A stretch of 64,000 nucleotides of DNA from Bolinopsis microptera (lineage: Eukaryota > Ctenophora > Tentaculata > Lobata > Bolinopsidae), in assembly GCF_026151205.1 (NCBI RefSeq), contig NC_087077.1, positions 15,784,983 through 15,848,982 on the forward strand, in the 5' to 3' direction. Shown piece after piece: positions 34,815-44,905 of this stretch. Each line of letters opens with the position of its first letter. The first letter of the stretch is position 1. The translations under genes and the position numbers were made by a program. The notes beneath the pieces are model-generated. The model did no database searches. It worked only from the letters and a program-made list of their open reading frames with translations, and was not told the DNA's origin.

Positions 34815-35583
34815 GGTTAGTACTAGCCGGTTAGTAGCCGGTTAGTAGCCGGTTAGTAGCCACTTGGTGGGTACTAGCTGGTTAGTAGCCGGTTAGTAGC
34901 CGGCTACTAACCAGCTAGTACCCACCAGCCGGCTAGTGACCGCTTTTCAAGTGTCGGCTAGTAGCCGGTTTGGAACTAGAAGGTCCGCTTTAGAGCCGGC
35001 TAGTGACCGGTTAGTAGCCACTTGGTGGTTACTAGCCGGTTAGTAGCCGGTTAGTAGCCGGCTAGTGACCGCTTTTCAAGTGTCGGCTAGTAGCCGGTTT
35101 GGAACTAGAAGGTCCGCTTTAGAGCCGGCTAGTGACCGGTTAGTAGCCACTTGGTGGTTACTAGCCGGTTAGTAGCCGGTTAGTAGCCGGCTAGCGACCG
35201 TTTTTCGAGTGCCGGCTAGTAGGTCCGCTTAAGAGCCGGCTAGTGACCGGTTAGTAGCCGGTTAGTAGCCACTTGGTGGTTACTAGCCGGTTAGTAGCCG
35301 GTTAGTAGCCGGCTAGTGACCGCTTTCTAAGTGCCGGCTAGTAGCCGGTTTGGAACCGGCTACTAGTAGGTCTGCTTTAGAGCTCGGCTAATAGCCGGCT
35401 AGTGACCGCTTAGTAGCCGGTTAGTAGCCACTTTGTGGTCACTAGCCGGCTAGTAGCCGGTTAGTAGCCGGCTAGTGACCACTTTTCAAGTGCCGGTTAG
35501 TAGCCGGTTGGTAATGTGAAGTTGAGGAGCTGTTATTACAAAAGTGGCTACTAGCCGGCTAGTAGCCGGCTAGTAGCCGGTGT
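34815..35583. repeat. GTTAGTAGCCG satellite with higher-order unit
   Basis: An 11-bp unit (tagtagccggt) is organised into a higher-order repeat of about 120 bp that also contains 'cttttcaagtgtcggc', 'ggaactagaaggtccgcttt' and 'agccacttggtggtt'. Higher-order units start near 34970, 35095, 35220 and 35345. A perfect 25-bp inverted repeat lies within it (arms 34866-34890 and 34902-34926, 11-nt loop). Confidence 0.9.
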
Positions 35584-35594
35584 TCATATGGTAC

Positions 35595-35762
35595 TGTGCA
35601 GGGACGTTGCATAGACGTTGCATAGACGTTGCATAGACGTTGCATAGACTGACCGTGCAGGGAGTGTGCATAGAGTGTTCATTGTGCAGGGACGTTGCAT
35701 AGACGTTGCATAGACGGTTCTTTTGTTGTTGCATGGACGTTGCATAGACGTTGCATAGACTG
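35595..35762. repeat. 11-bp minisatellite GACGTTGCATA
   Basis: Three blocks of tandem gacgttgcata units (about ten copies in all), interrupted by 'ctgaccgtgcagggagtgtg' and 'ggttcttttgttgttgcat'. Confidence 0.85.
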
Positions 35763-35794
35763 TCCGGAGCTAAACGACCAAGTTGCCATACCCC

Positions 35795-35871
35795 TTCTCA
35801 AGCGAGATCTGCAACCGCAATCTTGCTACTCTTAGGACCCTTTATAGTCTACAGGAAAGACGGAAGCAGAG
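35795..35871 (+). pseudogene. CCDC106-like C-terminal scrap (copy 4)
   Basis: Reads EICNRNLATLRTLYSLQERR and a stop, the exact end of the domain family. It is joined at about 35872 to the hAT-like copy. Confidence 0.5.
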
Positions 35872-36609
35872 GCCGTGAAGAAGTCCTTGGATGACTGGCA
35901 GCTTGCCTCCTACATCATCTCCATGGGCTTTGATACGATGAGTTCGAACACAGGGGTTCACAAGGGTGCCTGTACTCTCCTACAACAGATGCTGAACAGA
36001 AATCTCCTCTGGATGGCTTGCCGGCACCATATCCTCGAACTGGTGATCGGGAGCACTTTCAAAACTCTCTTTGGAGATACAAAGTCTCCCGAATGCACGT
36101 TATTCAAGGATCTGAAGAAGTCATGGGACTCCCTCGACCTGGATTCTTTCACGCTCCCAGATATTCCTTCATCCTACCAGAAAGATGAAAAAGAACTTCT
36201 CGAATACATCGACTCCCTACTCTCTCCTGACAACGTGAGGAACCTGCCCCGGGATGACTATAAAGAGCTTCTGGAGCTGAGTAAAGTTATACTCGGAGGG
36301 ACCATTGAAAGGAAGAAAGGATACGTCTACAAGATTCAGAGACCAGGAGCAGACCACCACGCTCGGTGGATGGCGAAGTCAATCTACATCCTAAAGATGA
36401 CTCTCCTCCGTCGCCAACTTGACCTACACTGGCAGCTGGACATCAGAAAGCCGTCCCTACCCTCCATCCACCTGAAGTCGGAGCTGATCGAGTATGTTGG
36501 AGTAAAATCAACACTTCCGTTCACCCTGGTTGGAGTGCCACATACCTTCCTCCTGGTGCCAAAGATCCTTCTACCGCAAGAAGAAGATAGAAGAGCTGAT
36601 TATCCTTGA
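35872..36609 (+). pseudogene. hAT-like transposase, central part (fragment 3)
   Basis: A 244-codon frame beginning in the catalytic core: WQLASYIISMGFDTMSSNTG carries the second acidic residue (D of GFDT). LLWMACRHHILELV has a C-x2-H motif as in hAT and related RNase-H-fold transposases. ADHHARWMAKSIYILKM follows, then a precise internal deletion: after LDLHWQ it jumps to LDIRKPSLPSIHLK, skipping about 95 residues present in the 40.7-kb copy, with a 2-bp (AG) microhomology. It ends in foreign sequence after HTFLL. No third catalytic residue. Dead. Confidence 0.65.
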
Positions 36610-36632
36610 TAGACCACGATTCGGCAGTCTCA

Positions 36633-36755
36633 TCAAAGGAGCGGACTGACAGGATCAACCAGCAGATTCTCTCTGACCTATGTGGGGCTATCCTCAAGCA
36701 GAGTGACTTTCTGGAGAAGAAACGACTCGCAATTGCTGCTGGAAAGATTCTCTAA
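36633..36755 (+). pseudogene. unassigned coiled-coil-like coding scrap
   Basis: Reads KERTDRINQQILSDLCGAIL, KQSDFLEKKRLAIAAGKIL and TAA. It looks like real coding sequence (amphipathic, charged) but belongs to no family I recognise. It is not in frame with the preceding transposase fragment. Confidence 0.3.
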
Positions 36756-36964
36756 ATGTAAATTATTTTATTGCTCCAGGGTGACAGTTACTGATTTAAA
36801 GTTATAATGATATTGTATGAACTTATTTACAACTAATATTGATTTATCCAAATATATTAATTGACAAATCATCAAAATCGTCTCTTTAATTGACAAATCA
36901 ATGTGAACTAATGATCAAACTCATGAAATAATTGGATCAAAAGTCTGATATAAGTGTTGTCACT

Positions 36965-37205
36965 ATACTGCCGTGGCACTGCCGCGGTACTGCCGCACGA
37001 CTGCCGCCGTACTGCCGCCGTACTGCCGCGGGACTGCCGCCGTACTGCCGCCGTACTGCCGCCGTACTGCCGCCGTACTGCCGCCGTACTGCCGCGGGAC
37101 TGCCGCCGGAATTCTGATGTATGACCCTTTTGGTAGCATCTCTGGACACCGTACTGCCGCGGGACTGCCGCCGTACTGCCGCCGTACTGCCGCCGTTCTG
37201 CCGCT
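36965..37205. repeat. 11-bp minisatellite CCGCCGTACTG
   Basis: About 18 copies in two blocks, with variants 'cgcgggactg' and 'ccgcacgactg'. The direct repeat tttggtagcatctctggaca occurs at 37130-37149, inside the array region, and at 37224-37243, just after it. The second lies in the coding sequence of the hAT fragment, so the array expanded into or next to a transposase exon. Confidence 0.9.
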
Positions 37206-37223
37206 CACGAGGAGCAGTACATT

Positions 37224-37490
37224 TTGGTAGCATCTCTGGACAGGAAATTTCTCTTTGTCCCGATGGGATCTATTGCTAGTGAGCGAGAGTTCAAAATAGC
37301 AAAACGAATAACACAGGGAAAATACAATTTAAAGTCAGAAAATGTTCAGAAATTCCTATTTCTTAAGTATAATAACTCCACCGCTTCCTACTGTCCCTTC
37401 CGCACCTGCCGCACCTCCTCCACATCTGCCACCACCATACCGAGCGGAGCACCTAGTTTCAATCTTTGGTATCGTTCACGAATATGACAG
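37224..37490 (+). pseudogene. hAT transposase C-terminal dimerisation domain, joined to CCDC106-like linker
   Basis: Reads VASLDRKFLFVPMGSIASER, EFKIAKRITQGKYNLKSENV and QKFLFLKYNNS. This is the 'YL..P..S..SER.FS.A......R..L.PENV..L.FLK.N' signature of hAT transposases (catalytic E in ASER). As at 25.8 kb, it runs on into the Ser/Thr linker CRTSSTSATTIPSG and then breaks. N-terminal parts are absent. Confidence 0.75.
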
Positions 37491-37508
37491 AGTACAGCTA
37501 TCTCTAGG

Positions 37509-38062
37509 ATGAATTCCAACCTACCTGCCAAGGAGGCTCTACGAGAGATCATCAGAAGAGCAGAACCTGGCGAGAAAAAGAAGAAACCCACCAAGAAGCT
37601 GGCTGGAGTACGTTTTGCTGACATCGGTGGCGGGGATCTCGCATCATCCATATCCTTGGACGACGACACTACTACTCCTAACCCTATTGCCGCTTCCTCT
37701 TCTGACGCTAGTTCCACTGCAGTAGAGACCAGATCCGTGGGCCAGACTTGCCAGCCTCGAGTTCATCAAAACTCCTGTCAGACTATCTCCTGTATCCGTT
37801 GTGGCGATCTTGGACACACGGCACCACTTTCCCTGTGGATGTCTCGCACCAGCAGTCTCTCGAAGATGGTCCGAAAAGCACGAGCTGCCGCTAACAGACA
37901 ACCTGCCAACCCCACCTCCCTCGAGTTCCTATCCATTCCTCCTTCCTACCTCAACACAGCTACTGGCGACCCCCTCCTTCTCTGGGATTCCGGATACACC
38001 TCTTCACTGCGGAGATCATACCTATTCGGAACAACTTCCACCGTGGACGTCCTTGGCAAGAT
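37509..38062 (+). pseudogene. unrecognised ORF with a half zinc knuckle
   Basis: ATG-initiated frame: LREIIRRAEPGEKKKKPTKK, GVRFADIGGGDLASS, a Ser/Asp/Thr-rich stretch, then CIRCGDLGHTAPL, which is CX2CX4H without the final Cys in this frame. The more GC-rich codon use than the surroundings and the knuckle suggest a retroelement Gag/ORF1-type protein. The overlapping frame at 37801-38088 is open too, so the correct frame after the knuckle is uncertain. Confidence 0.35.
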
Positions 38063-38400
38063 ATGGATGCCTTTACACTCTACTTTGAATCCACGCGGAT
38101 AGGTATATCGAACAGACCTGCCCGCTTTAATCAACTCTCCTGGAACCATGAGTATGATTGCTGTCTAGCTGGACTCCCTCGCTCTTCAAACGTAGCAGAA
38201 CAATGGCATAATGGTTTCCGCAGTCTCGTCCAGTGTACTAATCATACCAAGGACTGACAGACGGAAAGGCTCATTTTATTTATTCTCTCTTAACTTTTAG
38301 AATACTACCAAAGCAAATAATTTCATTTAAGTAAAATATCAAATATCGTACAATCGAAAATATAACTAAACTAGTGTAATGTATTGGAATTGGGTTAATT
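38060..38400 (+). pseudogene. MULE-type transposase C-terminus and 3' end (copy 1)
   Basis: Reads RPARFNQLSWNHEYDCCLAG, LPRSSNVAEQWHNGFRSLVQ. This matches 'FP..LWN.Y.....LPR+NN..EGWHN.F..L' at the end of MULE-like transposases. The coding end and the following AT-rich 3' region (to 'attggaattgggttaat') recur at 52225-52510 and 52925-52990, where a MITE splits them. Confidence 0.65.
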
Positions 38401-38579
38401 TTAATTAAATTAAAGGTGAGGTTAATTTTAATTAAAAATACATCTGATACAGGCTGATGGGGGTCCATAACAACAAGAGCTGCCATAACTTTTGACATGA
38501 TCTCAAATGTTGCAATGTCATACGTGCTGTATGACATATCTCGTTATCGATACTATATAACTTTCAACAGACGACAGGA

Positions 38580-39161
38580 GACATCATCATTAGACCATCT
38601 ACACTTCACAACTATAGCAATGGAATACTACGAACTTTTCAATCCAATTCCCATATCCCTACTTAGTCTATCCCCATCCGGTATCCAACCTCTACCCCTT
38701 GAAGCTTACATCGACCTGGACGACATCCTTACCCCGGCCCCCTGCACGAACCTTTTAGAAGTTCTAACCACATCCCGGGGGAAGCCCATGATTGTTCCCG
38801 AAGACAACTTATTTCAGCAACGATCGGAACAGAAAAACAACATTAGTTACAGATAACAGATGTAACCTATACCACGCGAGGAATGGAAGTTGTCCTGATA
38901 CCGTTACTACAGACAAGAACAGAAGTTTTCTTCTAAGTTTCAACGGCCCCACAACCATCCGGACAGAAGCCCTAGCAGTCTAGAGAAACATAGGAAAAGA
39001 CATCGGCTTCACGTCACTTACTCCGCCGATATCACGAAACCTGTTAGAGCTCTGGCAACAGAGCTTGGAGTAACTGTCGACAACACATTTCGCATACAAC
39101 ACTCTAGGATTAGGAAAAGACACCGAAAAATTGCCGCTGAAACCGGAATGCTTGCAGCTAA

Positions 39162-39237
<76 letters not shown>

Positions 39238-39262
39238 GCCATGGTCAACTCAACTCACTAAA
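38580..39262 (+). pseudogene. FLYWCH-like zinc-finger protein (copy 1)
   Basis: Blocks in order: MEYYELFNPIPISLLSLSP (from 38620), EAYIDLDDILTP, a frameshifted zinc-finger core (RCNLYHARNGSCPDTVTTDK, then PHNHPD in another frame), then KHRKRHRLHVTYSADITKPV, ALATELGVTVDN and IRKRHRKIAAETGM. It ends in an acidic (EP)n tail encoded by ccagaa repeats. The C...C...HNH pattern fits FLYWCH/WRKY-type fingers that accompany MULE transposases. A one-base deletion relative to the 46.5-kb copy breaks it. Confidence 0.55.
39165..39237. repeat. CCAGAA hexamer microsatellite
   Basis: About 12 tandem copies, encoding (Glu-Pro)n in the FLYWCH-like frame. The other copy at 46887-46904 has three. The minus-strand 'GSGSGS' ORF is its shadow. 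Confidence 0.9.
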
Positions 39263-39399
39263 ACAACTCATCTTAGTTATGATTAAAATATAAAGATATT
39301 GTGGCAATTCGGTAATCTGCCGATGCACATCTGGAGCACACCTCGGGCACAATTCGGGGACAAACTCGGGCACAACCTTATCCTGGTTCGAGCCGCACC

Positions 39400-39570
39400 T
39401 TCACCATCGACGGAGAAGTTTCAAAGTACGACAGGATCCTGGCACGTGTCCGGAATGGTGCTACGAAGAAGGAGGCACTCGCTGCAGAGGGGATATCTGA
39501 AGAGGCAGCGAGGATTGACCTACCTTCTCTCCGACATGGACTCCTCCAGCTGATTAATCGGGTGAGTGTA
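39400..39570 (+). pseudogene. CCDC106-like fragment (copy 5)
   Basis: Coding frame around YDRILARVRNGATKKEALAA, EGISEEAARIDLPSLRHGLL and QLINRVSVS. It matches the 'YDR...RV..G...+.AL...GIS' and 'A..+DLPSL+HGLLQL' blocks, but lacks the SRKRC helix by a small deletion. Confidence 0.5.
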
Positions 39571-39620
39571 TCCTAAGACTTTGCCGGTGTAGTGACAATG
39601 TCTTAGGATACACTCACCCG
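39559..39620. repeat. perfect 21-bp-stem hairpin
   Basis: Arms 39559-39579 (cgggtgagtgtatcctaaga + c) and 39600-39620 are exact reverse complements around a 20-nt loop. It overlaps the end of the CCDC106-like fragment. Size and perfection suit a small-RNA precursor or a very recent inverted duplication. Confidence 0.8.
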
Positions 39621-39960
39621 TTATGTCACTTAGAACGTCGGACACAGAAGTACATACCTATTTTCTTCCACAATCTTAACCGGGATAAAGATAATTTTAC
39701 ACGGAATACATTACAACAATGCGACTCATAAATAATACTCCAATCCGGATTTTACACAATCTTAAGGGTTATGACTCACATGAGATAATCAACGCACACA
39801 AGATCCATGGGATATCAACATCATACCTCAATCCAAGGAGTCCTATATAGCATTCAGTACCGCTAAGTTCAGATTCATTGATTCATATGCAGTACACACT
39901 TTGAAACCATTTATTTATTTATCTACGATATTATGTTTTTTTTAACGATATTATTATTTC
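39621..39960. other. spacer
   Basis: Nothing recognised between the hairpin and the polymerase fragment. Confidence 0.4.
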
Positions 39961-39964
39961 TTCA

Positions 39965-40652
39965 TTGGAGAATCTTGTAGCTAATCTCAGCTCATCAGGA
40001 CCTGCAGCCTTCGAACCGACCCAACGATTCCTTCGACTAAAGTATGGTGTAGTGGATCCTGTTAAGCTAGAGCTGAAGCTCCTCCTACGTAAAGGTGTCT
40101 ATCCCTATTCGTACATCACATCCTTCGAAGTCTTTGATGAAACTGAGTTACCGCCCATCGAAGCCTTCTATAACGAACTCAGCAAAGAGGCCTGCACAGA
40201 GGAGGACTACGCTCACGCACAGAAAGTCTTGGAGGAGTTCGATCTGAAGAGTCTCAATGAAATGGTTCACCTCTACATTTCCTCTGACGTTGTTCTCCTG
40301 GATTCGGTGCTGCAGCAGTATAGGACAGAGTGTTTATCGTCATATAATCTAGATCCTGTTCATTATTATACCGCTCCTTAAGTCTTACGTGGGATGCAGG
40401 CTTAAAATTTACTAAAGTCGAGTTAGAATTATTCAGTGATCCTGATATGTATACTAATTTCATTGAGCAGGCTATTCGAGGAGGAATCAGTACAATCACG
40501 CATCGGTATGCAAAAGCAAATAACCATCATCTCCCAGATTACAATCCTGAATTACCTGAAAGCTACCTCGGATACATTGATGCAAATAACCTCTACGGAT
40601 GGGCAATGTGTCAGAAACTTCCTACTTCGAAGTTCAAGTGGCAGGATAAACT
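39965..40652 (+). pseudogene. Polinton protein-primed DNA polymerase B, fragment A
   Basis: An old Polinton/Maverick copy. Residues resemble the polymerase from the end of the exonuclease domain into the palm: GVYPYSYITSFEVFDETELP, LNEMVHLYISSDVV, and, after a 2-bp insertion near 40381 that shifts frame, GYIDANNLYGWAM (motif A). At about 40652 it is cut and joined to the hAT-like transposase with about one base of shared sequence. Motifs B and C are absent. In intact elements this enzyme copies the whole transposon from a terminal protein primer. Non-functional. Confidence 0.75.
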
Positions 40653-41755
40653 TCTGCTGAACAGAAATCTCCTATGAATGGCTTGCCGGCACCATATCCT
40701 CGAACTGGTGATCGGGAGCACTTTCAAAACTCTCTTTGGAGATACAAAGTCTCCCGAATGCACGTTATTCAAGGATCTGAAGAAGTCATGGGACTCCCTC
40801 GACCTGGATTCTTTCACGCTCCCAGATATTCCTTCATCCCACCAGAAAGATGAAGAAGAACTTTTCGAATACATCGACTCCCTTACTCCCTACTCTCTCC
40901 TGACAACGTGAGGAACCTGCCCCGGGGTGACTATAAAGAGCTCCTGGGTATGAGTAAAGTCATATTCGGAGGGACCATTGAAAGGAAGAAAGGATACGTC
41001 TACAAGATTCACTCAATTCAGAGACCAAGAGCAGACCACCACGCTCGGTGGATGGCGAAGTCAATCTACATCCTAAAGATGACTCTCCTCCGTCACCAAC
41101 TTGACCTACACTGGCAGACCAAGAGGAAGGTGGAAAAGATGAGCGTCTTCGTTGTTTTTGTATACCTGAAGTCCTGGTTTTCCGCTTCTTGCCTGACCTC
41201 TGCTGCTAGTAATGACCTGGAGCTCTTCCGCAGAATTGATAAGTTCAAATCCGTCCACAAGAAAGTCTCAGCAGCAGCAGCCAATGTGCAACAGAGACAC
41301 ACTTGGTACCTTACTGAGGAACTTATACCACTTGCTCTCTTCAATGAGAAGCTCCCTCTTGATGACCGGACTCACTTAGCGTTGAAGATAGGAAAACTCC
41401 CCCTTGAAGAGCTGGACATCAGAAAGCCGTCCCTACCCTCCATCCACCTGAAGTCGGAGCTGATCGAGTATGTTGGAGTAAGATCAACACTTCCGTTCAC
41501 CCTGGTTGGAGTGCCACATACCTTCCTCCTCCTCCCAGATTGGTCCACATCTCCACACAACGAAAAGATGAAGACAGCACTCGGTGACCTCACACCTCTA
41601 AACGATAGCTTTAAAAGAGCGCTAGGACTGGTCACCACCATCAATACAAAGATGACCAGAGATGAGACGAGCTTCGAAGAGTGATACAAGTTGTTGAAGC
41701 TCATAGAAAGAAATTCTCCAACCTGGCCAAAAAAGACTTGAAGAAGTTTTATTAG
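40653..41755 (+). pseudogene. hAT-like transposase, longest C-terminal copy (fragment 4)
   Basis: Starts mid-protein at LNRNLL, with TGG changed to TGA just before MACRHHILELV. An 8-bp tandem duplication near 40880 (ttactccc) shifts frame. From 40908 a 258-codon frame covers ADHHARWMAKSIYILKM, SNDLELFRRIDKFKSVHKKV, QRHTWYLTEELIPLAL, ALKIGKLPLEELDIRKPSL, YVGVRSTLPFTLVGVPHTFL and LTPLNDSFKRALGLVTTIN. Here the usual 'SSERA' is SFKRA, so the presumed catalytic Glu is replaced by Lys. A final frameshift at about 41682 precedes VIQVVEAHRKKFSNLAKKDL and the stop at 41755. Confidence 0.7.
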
Positions 41756-41783
41756 TTTTGTGTGTTATATTAGTATGCGGGAG

Positions 41784-42821
41784 TTTGACTAAAGTTATCC
41801 TTTTTCTACCATTTATATTCGAGTATAGCACTTCCAGAGCCCTAAAACGACGATTTAAGGCCAAAAACTGCAAATTTCTGATTTTTACCTGTTAAAACTT
41901 TAAAAGTAGCTGGAAAAAATGGGTGTGGCATGTGCCGGCACTTCCCGGTCGAGTTGGACCCTACAATTTTTTTGGGTGATATTTAGCCGAGGGAGAAACA
42001 GATAAATTTTGTAAAGAAATTATTTGAGAATTTTTTGTTTTCTTAACCACCCTAATGTATGTAGTAGAGTAGTAGTCTTATCAGAGTAATTGGCGACACT
42101 AAGATATCGTATCTGTCGTATTAACGTAGAGTTCAATACTTAGTTATTGTGAGTTATTGCAGTTTTCAGTCGCTGCAACTACTGAGTGTGTAGTGTATAT
42201 TGTGAGTACACGTCTTGTGAGCAGGCAGTGCTTACCATCGGTACGCCAACGACTATTACCAAACATATGTTAGGTCTTCATTTCGCGTACAAGCAAGTCA
42301 TGAAATGCGATACATCTCGACGAGATGTAGAAGAAAGAAGCTGCTTTCCTATAATCGACGTTGGACAACTTATTTGACATAACAAATGCCTCCCTAAGAT
42401 CTTCCAATCTCATCACCGAGGAGGACCGTGATTTCCTTCTCAACCATCATGGCAGAACACCATTTCTTCCACAAGGGATTTACAAACTAAAGTAGCAGTG
42501 GAAAAGAAACTAGCACGAGCGGAGAAATCTCTCAAGTTTTCCCTTTCACCCACTACACCTCAAGCTTCCTCGTCACTCACTCTGCACCCCTCTCCCGAGG
42601 GTAACTCGAAGAACTCGATATCCTCTACGGAGGAGTACATGCCTAAACGCTTCTGCTCTCGCCCTTCTGGATTTGGAACTACAGTCGACATCTCCAATAG
42701 CCCGGTTCATAAAACAAAAATATTATCCAATAATTGCGGTAATAGGCTTATCTGTTGTTTCGTAGACCAAATAACTACCAAAAAAATGTGTAATGGTAGA
42801 AAAAGGTTAACTTTAGTCAAA
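41784..42821. repeat. 30-bp inverted repeat pair, 1 kb apart
   Basis: Arms 41784-41813 (tttgactaaagttatccttt...) and 42792-42821 match as reverse complements with one mismatch. They may be TIRs of a 1.04-kb insertion, or two opposite scraps of one repeat. The interval contains the N-terminal coding piece of a hAT-like gene, so a simple MITE is unlikely. Confidence 0.5.
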
Positions 42822-43365
42822 GTCTCAAGTCTCTTAGATGACAGGTATATTTGCAGCCATCTCTAATCACGGGGGTGGGGACATTAACAACATATCTCTC
42901 AGTAAATCAACAGCAAGACGACATCGTGCTACTGCGAGGAAGGAGGTTGCTGCTACGATCAAGGAGAACTTCACCTGTGACGTCGGTCAGATAAACTTTG
43001 ACGGGAAGCTCCTACCCAACTTGTACGGTTTTGGGAAGGTGAACAGACAAGCTGTTGTCCTGATTCAGCATCCGGAGAACAAGATCCTCAGCATAACTAG
43101 GACTGAATCCTCAACTGGGAAGGTGGAAGCAGAGACGGTCAAAGCAGTCCTGGATTGTTTTAATGAACACCCGGAATCCATGAGGCTTATGAATTTTAAA
43201 GTTGTGTTTGTCAAGAAATGTCCAGCAATGGACCTTGATAGAGAGGAGCACCGTTTAAATTGTATGTTCAGAACTAAGAATTTTCTCAAGGACTTTGGAA
43301 ATTCTAAACGTATAACCGCCGCTCTTATCAAAAAAAGGTCTGTTTATGTGTTACTGAGGGTGTAG
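42440..43365 (+). pseudogene. hAT-like transposase N-terminal half (fragment 5)
   Basis: First a charged coiled-coil-like stretch (VEKKLARAEKSLKFSL, followed by Ser/Thr-Pro), interrupted at about 42710-42830 by the 30-bp inverted-repeat arm. Then from 42838 an open frame follows: LSKSTARRHRATARKEVAAT, VGQINFDGKLLPNLYGF, NKILSITRTESSTGKVEAET and VKAVLDCFNEHPESM. 'NFDGKLLP' would carry the first catalytic Asp. After 'RLMNF' the sequence departs from the family (KVVFVKKCPAMDLDREEH). Together with the other fragments this shows the family has D, D, C-x2-H and E in hAT-like order. Confidence 0.6.
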
Positions 43366-43609
43366 TTCTTTACTAAGACCATTATTGAACCTATATTGAG
43401 ATTCAGTTATCTGAGAACAGTGACTTGATCTGGTAGAGATCAGGAAACAGTTATTTGAAGACGCCTCTTGATAGAGTGATCGCGTCTATGTGACACGCTT
43501 GTTGGCATTGAACGTCAGTACTTGTGAACCATTTGATCCAAGATCCATTAAGCCCACTATAAAGCCAACGCGCTACAACTCCTCTCAAGACAATCCTAGT
43601 ACCACTACT

Positions 43610-43855
43610 AGCTCCAGTGAAGTTGAACCTAACAGCCTCCCTCAGTCCATGTGCTTGGCAGCTGTTCCTTTCGTTACTCAGAAATCCAAAACTAAGCTCT
43701 ACTTCCAGAACGACACCTTCACAAAGAAATAAGATCAGAAAACATCCACTATATGGAGATGCTCTTCGAGGAAGTGTAAAGGCTCAATCAAAACTACCCC
43801 CTCAACGTACGAAGTTATAGACGCGACTCCTCATACCTGCACCCCTTTAACAGAT
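43610..43855 (+). pseudogene. FLYWCH zinc-finger fragment of a MULE-type gene
   Basis: Reads QKSKTKLYFQNDTFTKK, then in a second frame IWRCSSRKCKGSIKTTPSTY and ATPHTCTPL. This matches the FLYWCH pattern 'L...g..F.......+WRC....C.g.+.T......PH.C'. Two frames are needed, so it is broken. It stops shortly before the polymerase array. Confidence 0.6.
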
Positions 43856-43906
43856 TACGAATACAACATCCTTCTTTCGGAGAACGATATCGTTAACGAC
43901 ACTTCC

Positions 43907-44905
43907 TCCTCCTCTACCCTAGATCTTGCAAACTACAGAGGAGGACTACGTTCACGCACAGAAAGTCTGGAAGGAGTTCGATCTGAAGAGTCTCAATGAA
44001 ATGGTTCACCTCTACATTTCCTCTGAAGTTGTTCTCCTGGATTCGGTGCTGCAGCAGTATAGGATTAGGACAGAATGTTTATCATCTTATAATTTAGATC
44101 CTGTTCATTATTATACCGCTCCAAGTCTTACGTGGGATGCAGGCTTAAAATATACTAAAGTTGAGTTAGAATTATTCAGTGATCCTGATATGTATACTTT
44201 CATTGAGCAGGCTATTCGAGGAGGAATCAGTACAATCACAATCCTCCTCCTCTACCCTAGATCTTGCAAACTACAGAGGAGGACTACGTTCACGCACAGA
44301 AAGTCTGGAAGGAGTTCGATCTGAAGAGTCTCAATGAAATGGTTCACCTCTACATTTCCTCTGAAGTTGTTCTCCTGGATTCGATGCTGCAGCAGTATAG
44401 GACAGAACGTTTATCATCTTATAATTTAGATCCTGTTCATTATTATACCGCTCCAAGTCTTACGTGGGATGCAGGCTTAAAATATACTAAAGTTGAGTTA
44501 GAATTATTCAGTGATCCTGATATGTATACTTTCATTGAGCAGGCTATTCGAGGAGGAATCAGTACAATCACAATCCTCCTCCTCTACCCTAGATCTTGCA
44601 AACTACAGAGGAGGACTACGTTCACGCACAGAAAGTCTGGAAGGAGTTCGATCTGAAGAGTCTCAATGAAATGGTTCACCTCTACATTTCCTCTGAAGTT
44701 GTTCTCCTGGATTCGATGCTGCAGCAGTATAGGACAGAACGTTTATCATCTTATAATTTAGATCCTGTTCATTATTATACCGCTCCAAGTCTTACGTGGG
44801 ATGCAGGCTTAAAATATACTAAAGTTGAGTTAGAATTATTCAGTGATCCTGATATGTATACTTTCATTGAGCAGGCTATTCGAGGAGGAATCAGTACAAT
44901 CACGC
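43907..44905. repeat. 332-bp tandem triplication inside the polymerase fragment
   Basis: Units begin at about 43907, 44241 and 44573, each with 'cctcctcctctaccctagat'. The first is 6 bp longer (aggatt inserted at about 44063). Units 2 and 3 appear identical by eye. Each junction changes the reading frame. Confidence 0.9.

Noticed and set aside
34815-35583. CRISPR-like regular repeats
   Set aside because: Units are contiguous satellite repeats without unique spacers, in clearly eukaryotic DNA.
36932-37233. ORFs with CRRTAA / GGSTAAVRRQY repeats
   Set aside because: Translations of the 11-bp CCGCCGTACTG array on both strands.
39018-39248. Minus-strand GSGSGS ORF
   Set aside because: Shadow of the CCAGAA microsatellite.
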